The translations under genes were made by a program, and so were the position numbers. 6,622 nt of DNA, taken from assembly GCA_017412265.1 (NCBI GenBank), contig JAFPYK010000142.1, forward strand, positions 1 through 6,622, in the 5' to 3' direction. Shown here piece by piece: positions 1 through 3,722 of the stretch (within the stretch, counting starts at the first letter, position 1; every line of letters starts with the position of its first letter). The DNA comes from Lachnospiraceae bacterium. Its GTDB lineage: Bacteria > Bacillota > Clostridia > Lachnospirales > Lachnospiraceae. The notes under the pieces were generated by a model that searched no databases, was not told the DNA's origin, and saw only the letters and a list, made by a program, of their open reading frames with translations.

Positions 1-239
1 AGACGACGACCGAGGAGACGACCAAGGAGACGACCACGGAGGAGACGACGACCGAGGAGACGACGAAGGAGACGACCACGGAAGAGACAACGACCGAGGA
101 GACGACCAAGGAAACGACGACCGAGGAGACGACGAAGGAGACAACCACCGAGGAGAAGACGGATGATCCGGGGGATGGCCAGGCTGCCATCTTCTTCCGG
201 AGAGTGTTCCGGAACCTGGAGTGGTTCGAGACCGTCTGA
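1..239 (+). CDS. C-terminal fragment of a Thr/Glu-rich repeat protein (5' end outside window)
   Basis: Only the last 78 residues are visible, read from position 3 to the TGA at 237-239. Residues 1-51 consist of two alternating units, TTTEETTKE (9 residues) and TTTEE (5 residues). They mostly make a 14-residue (42-nt) period; one copy lacks its short unit. A short acidic linker (KTDDPGDG) follows, then an aromatic/basic end, FFRRVFRNLEWFETV. Low-complexity Thr/Glu/Lys spacers are common as stalks in secreted or wall-associated Firmicute proteins, so a surface location is plausible but inferred. There is no LPXTG motif and no hydrophobic anchor at this C-terminus, which argues against sortase attachment. 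The short amphipathic tail could be a docking or interaction element. The function cannot be named because the globular part lies upstream. Confidence is high that this frame is coding and low on its role. Confidence 0.75.
   Translation, partial: TTTEETTKETTTEETTTEETTKETTTEETTTEETTKETTTEETTKETTTEEKTDDPGDGQAAIFFRRVFRNLEWFETV
3..155 (+). repeat. Coding tandem repeat, 27-nt and 15-nt units (42-nt period)
   Basis: Unit starts are at 3 (27 nt), 30 (15), 45 (27), 72 (15), 87 (27), 114 (27) and 141 (15). The units encode TTTEETTKE and TTTEE. Copies differ mainly at third codon positions (acg/acc/aca, gag/gaa), so the protein repeat is conserved while the DNA has drifted slightly. The missing 15-nt unit between 87-113 and 114-140 is consistent with slippage or unequal recombination. 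The array extends beyond the left edge. Confidence 0.9.
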
Positions 240-301
240 GCGAGGCCGGAAAGGATAAGAGAAGGTTCTGCTGAGTGACTGGATAAGGGAACCCAGAGAA
301 A

Positions 302-350
302 AGAGCCGGAGGATCAGCAAATTCGCTGATTCTCCGGCTTTCTTGCTTTC
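302..350. terminator. Strong, probably bidirectional intrinsic terminator
   Basis: AGCCGGAGGATCAGC (304-318) pairs with GCTGATTCTCCGGCT (325-339). This is a 15-bp stem with one G-U pair and a 6-nt loop, extendable by 2 pairs at the base (302-303 with 340-341). On the + strand it is followed by a broken T tract (tttcttgctttc). On the - strand the same stem is followed by CTTTTCTCT. It lies between the convergent ends of the repeat-protein gene (stop at 239) and the leftward membrane-protein gene (stop at 359-361), so it can serve both. Confidence 0.85.
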
Positions 351-358
351 CTGAAGTA

Positions 359-808
359 TTATTGCCTGCTGCGGACGGACAGCCACATGCGAAGGCCCCT
401 TATAAATGCATAGGATAGCAGTGAAGCCATACGGATGACCGCTGCAGCACCTTGATGATGGAGGACTCCCATGAGAAACAGTGCCAGACAGGGGAGAAGA
501 TCAAAAAGAAAGACAACTACTTGCTGCTGACGATTTCCTGATGTGACGATCAGTTTGGAAGCCATTATCACCACATAACCAAAAGAGATGCTGAGCAGAA
601 TCAATACCGACCGGATGGCATCTGTCTGTTCATAGGTTGATCTAGCTGTCAGAAACAGAAGCAGAAGTACTGGTGCAAGTGCGACTTCTTTCAATGATTG
701 GCTGAGAGTGACACGCTGATGCTTCCTGCTTAAGCTGTTTATTGTGGTCAATGCAGACAGGATCATTTCCCAAAGGAAAATGAGACAAACCAAGATCGTG
801 AAAAGCAT
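359..808 (-). CDS. Small multi-pass hypothetical membrane protein (149 aa)
   Basis: I do not recognise the family. The product is very hydrophobic, with four or five likely membrane segments: residues about 1-22 (starting MLFTILVCLIFLWEM), about 38-55, about 65-90, about 95-115 and a weaker one near 122-145. Short basic loops (SRKHQR) and a basic end (VRSRQ) suggest a cytoplasmic C-terminus by the positive-inside rule. The start at 808 was chosen over an in-frame ATG at 889 because GAGGAAG lies 5 nt upstream of it, the protein then opens directly with a membrane segment, and the 27 extra residues are polar with no SD before them. No catalytic motif is visible. It is convergent with the repeat-protein gene and divergent from the AraC-type block, which might regulate it. 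Its DNA is visibly more AT-rich than pth/mfd, consistent with accessory or acquired DNA. Confidence is good that it is a gene; the function is unknown. Confidence 0.7.
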   Translation of the reverse strand: MLFTILVCLIFLWEMILSALTTINSLSRKHQRVTLSQSLKEVALAPVLLLLFLTARSTYEQTDAIRSVLILLSISFGYVVIMASKLIVTSGNRQQQVVVFLFDLLPCLALFLMGVLHHQGAAAVIRMASLLSYAFIRGLRMWLSVRSRQ

Positions 809-813
809 GATTG

Positions 814-820
814 CTTCCTC
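814..820 (-). promoter_or_regulatory. Ribosome binding site that fixes the membrane-protein start
   Basis: On the - strand this reads GAGGAAG, followed by the 5-nt spacer CAATC and ATG (808-806). No comparable site precedes the upstream in-frame ATG at 889. Confidence 0.7.
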
Positions 821-909
821 ATTAATATAACTGCCATCGTGTTGAGTAATATGTGTCCTGGGGAAAGGTGTTCTTCGAAACGTGCACATATTGAAGTAAA
901 TCTACAATA

Positions 910-938
910 GCAATAAAAGAGTCAGACGAACAGTTCAA
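910..938 (-). promoter_or_regulatory. Possible weak promoter for the membrane-protein gene
   Basis: On the - strand, TTGAAC (complement of 933-938) is followed after 17 nt by TATTGC (complement of 910-915). The -35 matches four of the six consensus bases (TTGACA); the -10 is poor. It would give a leader of about 95 nt. The -35 overlaps a 9-bp palindrome, GAACAGTTC (928-936), a conceivable regulator site. This is a tentative call. Confidence 0.25.
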
Positions 939-961
939 AATGTACCTGATTGTTTTTTTGC

Positions 962-989
962 TTGAATCTTCAACACGGACGTTTACAAT
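962..989 (+). promoter_or_regulatory. Probable sigma-A promoter of the AraC-type block
   Basis: TTGAAT (962-967) and TACAAT (984-989) are separated by 16 nt, in an AT-rich stretch just after a T run. Transcription would start near 996, leaving a leader of about 60 nt before the ATG at 1055. The predicted start lies too close to the in-frame GTG at 1007 to leave room for a ribosome binding site, another reason to prefer 1055. Confidence 0.5.
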
Positions 990-1042
990 AAAAGTGGATA
1001 GTCAGAGTGAGTTGTGATCAGGTGCATATACAATGGAATCTG

Positions 1043-1048
1043 AAAGGA
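1043..1048 (+). promoter_or_regulatory. Ribosome binding site for the first AraC-type gene
   Basis: AAAGGA lies 6 nt upstream of ATG 1055 (spacer TTGGGT). It favours this ATG over the in-frame GTG at 1007, which has no SD. Confidence 0.65.
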
Positions 1049-1054
1049 TTGGGT

Positions 1055-1879
1055 ATGAATACATATTTTTTGCCGCCGGAGATGACCTTTTTCTCCAGTT
1101 GCCTCTATGAGCCGGAGGAGAGGGAGATTATGACCCCAACACCGGCGATCTGGGAGAATGACGGGATCTTGTTCCGCATGAATGCCGGCAGCGGTGAACT
1201 GGAAGTCAACGGGTTGCGGGAGACATTAAGACCGGGTATGTATGGGCTGCTTCTGCCATATCAGATCTGCCGGTTTCTTCCGGAGGAGACACTGGTTATG
1301 GAGGCGATGAAGGTAGATCTCCTCCTCTTGCTTTCTGCGGGTTTAGCGATAGAAGAGGCCAAGGCATACACCAGGTCCTCTCTGCGGGTGCCAACCGATG
1401 CTGAAGCAGAAGTTCTGGATGATATCTGGCATTCCTGTGAGGAAGAGAAGGGGATTCGGATCGGAATTGCGGCGGCGCTGGCCAACCGTTTGATACGCAG
1501 GCTCGCGCTCTGTGCGGCGCCGGAGGAGTCTGAGCGGGAGATTCCTCTGAGTTTTCGCATGATGGAGGATCTCGCCGGGCATCTGAAAGGGGATCTGCGG
1601 CTGGAGGCGTCTGCGGGAAGACTGGGCTGCTCTCCGGAGGAATTGAAGGAAGAGGCGTGGAAGCTGACGGAATGCAGATGGGAGGATCTGACGGATCATC
1701 TGCGCTCGGTTTTCATGGGCCTGTGGGTTTATAATGATGAGGTGACATTTGAGGGAAAGCTTGCAGATCTGCATTTTTCCTCGTCATCGAGGTTCTATCA
1801 CAGCTTTTACCGTGCATGGAGTATCCGATATCCGGTATTTGCAGATTGGCTGTTTCCGCAGCGGTACCATAACGAATAG
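1055..1879 (+). CDS. AraC-family transcriptional regulator: cupin sensor plus degenerate DNA-binding domain (274 aa), ends at in-frame TAG
   Basis: Residues about 30-80 resemble the cupin ligand-binding arm of AraC/XylS regulators: a GILFRMNAGSGELEVNG strand pair, then LRPGMYGLLLPYQICRFLP. A helical linker (about 115-160) follows. Residues about 166-266 align with the two helix-turn-helix units of an AraC DNA-binding domain: LEASAGRLGCSPEELKEEAW for the first, LADLHFSSSSRFYHSFYRAW for the second. The second unit is degenerate: the usual GF before the recognition helix is HF, and the terminal G-x-TP-x-x-YR pattern is replaced by SIRYPVFADWL. DNA binding by this domain alone may therefore be weak. 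The expected role is ligand-responsive transcription control in the cytoplasm; the ligand and target are not visible. The frame ends at TAG 1877-1879, but the same frame continues with a second AraC domain to 2227, so this may be the front part of a broken gene of about 390 codons. The gene starts a rightward unit that also includes the cupin-like gene at 2224. Confidence 0.7.
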   Translation: MNTYFLPPEMTFFSSCLYEPEEREIMTPTPAIWENDGILFRMNAGSGELEVNGLRETLRPGMYGLLLPYQICRFLPEETLVMEAMKVDLLLLLSAGLAIEEAKAYTRSSLRVPTDAEAEVLDDIWHSCEEEKGIRIGIAAALANRLIRRLALCAAPEESEREIPLSFRMMEDLAGHLKGDLRLEASAGRLGCSPEELKEEAWKLTECRWEDLTDHLRSVFMGLWVYNDEVTFEGKLADLHFSSSSRFYHSFYRAWSIRYPVFADWLFPQRYHNE

Positions 1880-1930
1880 TATGATAAGGACCAGAGAGCA
1901 TTTGCGCTGCTGTCTTTTCTCGAGGGCCAC

Positions 1931-2227
1931 ATGCTGGAGGACGTAGAGGAGCTTCGAAGGCGGATTTCTGAACAATTTGCAATGACACCTCGATACGCGG
2001 ACAGGCTGCTTCGATATAAGTTCGGGGCGAGTGTCTCCGCGTTGCTGAAACGATGGCGCACGAGATACGCTGCCAATCTACTTGTGACCACGGACCGTCC
2101 GCTGGAGGAGATTGCATTGGCCAGTGGGTTTGGCAGCGTACACACGCTCAAGCGACAGTTTTTCAGGCGTTTTCGCCAGAGCCCCGTTGCATATCGGGAG
2201 AAAAACCGAAAGGAGTATCCGAAGTGA
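1931..2227 (+). CDS. AraC-type DNA-binding domain (98 aa from ATG), in frame with the preceding gene across a TAG
   Basis: This is a well-conserved AraC/XylS C-terminal domain. First HTH unit: AMTPRYADRLLRYKFGAS (about 17-34). Linker helix: RTRYAANLLVTTDRPLEEIA (about 43-62). Second HTH unit and end: GFGSVHTLKRQFFRRFRQSP, then YREK (about 66-91). There is no sensor domain in this piece. It lies in exactly the same frame as the upstream gene. The 17 codons between the TAG and this ATG (YDKDQRAFALLSFLEGH) look like helix 1 of this same domain, so starting at 1931 would clip the fold. The SD before ATG 1931 is modest and close (GAGGG at 1922-1926, 4-nt spacer). It could be the rear half of a gene split by a nonsense mutation, a product of readthrough, or a reinitiated small DNA-binding protein. 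The domain assignment is firm; how it is expressed is uncertain. Confidence 0.65.
   Translation: MLEDVEELRRRISEQFAMTPRYADRLLRYKFGASVSALLKRWRTRYAANLLVTTDRPLEEIALASGFGSVHTLKRQFFRRFRQSPVAYREKNRKEYPK
2209..2215 (+). promoter_or_regulatory. Strong ribosome binding site inside the end of the preceding gene
   Basis: AAAGGAG is followed by an 8-nt spacer and GTG 2224. The GTG overlaps the upstream TGA (GTGA, 4 nt), a typical arrangement for translational coupling. It decides the start of the next gene, since the frame itself is open further upstream (to 2053) without an SD. Confidence 0.75.
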
Positions 2228-2898
2228 ATACACAGTGGATCAATGAGACGAAGGAACAGATCTTTTCGCGTACTCCTGAAGGAGCCGGGAATGCGGCTGT
2301 CGGGGAGATCTTGTCGTTGGACCGGGAAATGCTTTTTGAGGAGCACTCGGAATGGCTGCTTTTATATGTGGAGAGTGGAACCGGGACATTTCATTTCGCG
2401 GATCAATATCAGGGGGCAGCTGCCGGCATATTGGTTGTGAGATCATTTACCGATGCGCTCTGTTATCGGCCGCATGCCTTTGCGGGGAGCAGTGCTGTGG
2501 CCGCAGTGATTCATGTCCCGCTGGAAACTATGGCAGGTTTCTTAGGAGAGCCTGTCCGCAATTCGATGCTGAGGCAGGCGGTGCCTGAGGAGAGTTTTGC
2601 TCTGCGGCTGGATGAGGAGGAGCAGGAGACGATGCGCGGGCTGTTTCGCGAGGTGGCGGAGACTGAGCAGATGGGGCTTCGGGCAGCGGCACTTACCGAA
2701 ATCCTTGCCCGGATAGAAGTTGCACTGATGACAGATCGAAGGAACGCGATACAGGAGGGGCTGAGTGCGGAGAGTGAAACGCTAGGATTTGATCTCGGGG
2801 ATTCTCTCTTCGGACGAAGGTGGAATCCCGGCTGGCGCAGTATAATGTGGGTTGTTCGCAGAATTCGGAGAACCGTTCTCCGGTGGCTGCATCCGTAA
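2224..2898 (+). CDS. Cupin-like AraC-sensor protein without a DNA-binding domain (224 aa)
   Basis: The first 105 residues or so resemble the ligand-binding half of AraC-type regulators: EWLLLYVESGTGTFHF (43-58), a glycine/alanine turn where 'PGD' usually sits, then ILVVRSFTDALCYRP (69-83). Residues about 125-175 form the charged helical region (EEEQETMRGLFREVAE) that in AraC proteins leads to the DNA-binding domain. Here no HTH follows. Instead the protein ends in a cationic, Trp-rich amphipathic stretch, residues 197-224, with 8 Arg and 4 Trp (for example WVVRRIRRTVLRWL). GTG 2224 is chosen as start because of the strong SD and the 4-nt overlap. It is presumably co-expressed with the AraC pieces upstream and may pair with their cupin domain as a ligand-sensing or anti-regulator partner; that is inference. 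The Arg/Trp tail could bind membrane or nucleic acid. The C-terminus could also be a decayed former HTH region, although I see no residual HTH pattern. Confidence 0.65.
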   Translation: MNTQWINETKEQIFSRTPEGAGNAAVGEILSLDREMLFEEHSEWLLLYVESGTGTFHFADQYQGAAAGILVVRSFTDALCYRPHAFAGSSAVAAVIHVPLETMAGFLGEPVRNSMLRQAVPEESFALRLDEEEQETMRGLFREVAETEQMGLRAAALTEILARIEVALMTDRRNAIQEGLSAESETLGFDLGDSLFGRRWNPGWRSIMWVVRRIRRTVLRWLHP

Positions 2899-2913
2899 TA
2901 TAGTGGGAACAGG

Positions 2914-2945
2914 AAAGAGGGGAGCCTTGGGGCGCCCCTCTTTTT
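2914..2945 (+). terminator. Intrinsic terminator of the AraC-type block
   Basis: AAAGAGGGG (2914-2922) pairs with CCCCTCTTT (2935-2943). An A-G mismatch and an inner GCC/GGC stem follow, closed by a TTGG loop. The T run spans 2941-2945. It lies 15 nt after the TAA at 2896-2898 and separates this unit from pth. Confidence 0.9.
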
Positions 2946-2958
2946 CAAGGCTTTGCGG

Positions 2959-2987
2959 TTGTCGGGAAGTGCTTTTTTTGGTATAAT
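2959..2987 (+). promoter_or_regulatory. Sigma-A promoter with extended -10 for pth-mfd
   Basis: TTGTCG (2959-2964) is followed after 17 nt by a perfect TATAAT (2982-2987), with TG one base before it (TGGTATAAT), an extended -10. The predicted start near 2994 gives a leader of about 39 nt. No attenuator or riboswitch-sized leader is present, consistent with constitutive housekeeping expression. Confidence 0.85.
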
Positions 2988-3032
2988 TGCCTCACGTCGT
3001 TATGAAAACCATGAAATGGATAAGAGGATACC

Positions 3033-3722
3033 ATGAAGATGATTGTCGGTCTGGGCAACCCGGACAAGAAATATATCGGAACAAGACACAATACCGGCTT
3101 CACGGTGCTGGACCGGATCTCGGAGGATTACCAGATCCCCGTGAGGGAGCGCAAGTACCGGGCGATGTTCGGCAGCGGCTATATCGGCGGGCAGAAGGTG
3201 CTCCTGGTCAAGCCGCAGACGTATATGAACCTGAGCGGGGAGGCCGTGCAGGGATTCTGCGCATTTTACAAGATAGCCCCGGAGGATGTCCTGGTGATCT
3301 TCGATGATGTGAGCCTGGATGTGGGGCAGCTGCGGATCCGCAAGAAGGGGAGCGCCGGCGGGCACAACGGGATCAAGAGCATCATCGGCTGCATCGGCAG
3401 CCAGGATTTCCCGCGGATTAAGGTGGGCGTCGGGCACAAGCCGAAGGAGTGGGACCTGGCGGATTATGTGCTGGGGCATATCAGCGCGGAGGAGGAGCCT
3501 CTGATGAAGGAGGCCGCGAAGCAGGCGTCGGAGGCGGTCCTCGTGATCCTGACCGAGGGGATCGAGGAAGCGATGAACCGGTTTAACGCGAAGAAAGAGA
3601 AGAAGGAAAAGAAACCGAAGGAGAAGCCGGAGAACGGCACGGAGAAGACAGCAGATGAAGACGTTCCTGACACCGCTCTTACAGCTGGAGGAATTCCAGA
3701 AGATCCGGGAACAACTGCATAA
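3033..3722 (+). CDS. pth: Peptidyl-tRNA hydrolase (bacterial Pth family), with charged C-terminal extension (229 aa)
   Basis: Pth cleaves the ester bond between peptide and tRNA in peptidyl-tRNAs that drop off ribosomes, recycling tRNA in the cytoplasm; it is usually essential. Family motifs in order: IVGLGNP (4-10, with Asn9), the catalytic His in GTRHNTGF (His19), [10 protein letters not shown] (60-69, with Asn66), the Asp of FDDVSLD (Asp92, matching E. coli Asp93) and GSAGGHNG (106-113, with Asn112). All key residues are present, so the enzyme should be active. The start ATG has AGAGG 5 nt upstream. The conserved fold ends near residue 185, the usual family length. About 43 further residues form a Lys/Glu-rich, then acidic and Gly/Pro-rich tail that looks disordered. 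The last 22 codons overlap the start of mfd in another frame. Co-transcription with mfd is implied by the overlap and the single promoter upstream. The pth-mfd order is common in Firmicutes. Confidence 0.97.
   Translation: MKMIVGLGNPDKKYIGTRHNTGFTVLDRISEDYQIPVRERKYRAMFGSGYIGGQKVLLVKPQTYMNLSGEAVQGFCAFYKIAPEDVLVIFDDVSLDVGQLRIRKKGSAGGHNGIKSIIGCIGSQDFPRIKVGVGHKPKEWDLADYVLGHISAEEEPLMKEAAKQASEAVLVILTEGIEEAMNRFNAKKEKKEKKPKEKPENGTEKTADEDVPDTALTAGGIPEDPGTTA
3641..3644 (+). promoter_or_regulatory. Ribosome binding site of mfd, inside pth
   Basis: GGAG lies 10 nt before ATG 3655, within the pth tail codons. The spacing is on the long side. The choice of ATG is supported mainly by the Mfd-like N-terminus that follows ([18 protein letters not shown]). 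Confidence 0.5.

Noticed and set aside
1..155. A CRISPR-like or intergenic repeat array
   Set aside because: The repeats are contiguous with no unique spacers, keep the reading frame and vary at third codon positions. They are coding repeats.
809..889. ATG at 889 as the start of the membrane protein
   Set aside because: There is no SD, and the 27 added residues are polar. ATG 808 has GAGGAAG 5 nt upstream and opens directly into a membrane segment.
1007..1054. GTG 1007 as the start of the first AraC-type gene
   Set aside because: There is no SD before it and it lies about 11 nt from the predicted transcription start. ATG 1055 has AAAGGA at 6 nt spacing.
2053..2223. An upstream extension of the 2224 gene to an ATG at 2053
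   Set aside because: It would overlap the conserved AraC domain in another frame and has no SD. GTG 2224 has AAAGGAG at good spacing, and the extra residues show no domain character.
1713..2346. Minus-strand open frames opposite the AraC-type block
   Set aside because: They overlap well-supported AraC domains on the + strand, and their translations are Ser/Arg-rich without motifs or SD sites.
2987..3307. A 106-codon frame starting before pth
   Set aside because: It runs through the 5' part of pth in another frame and has no SD or recognisable domain. pth is unambiguous.
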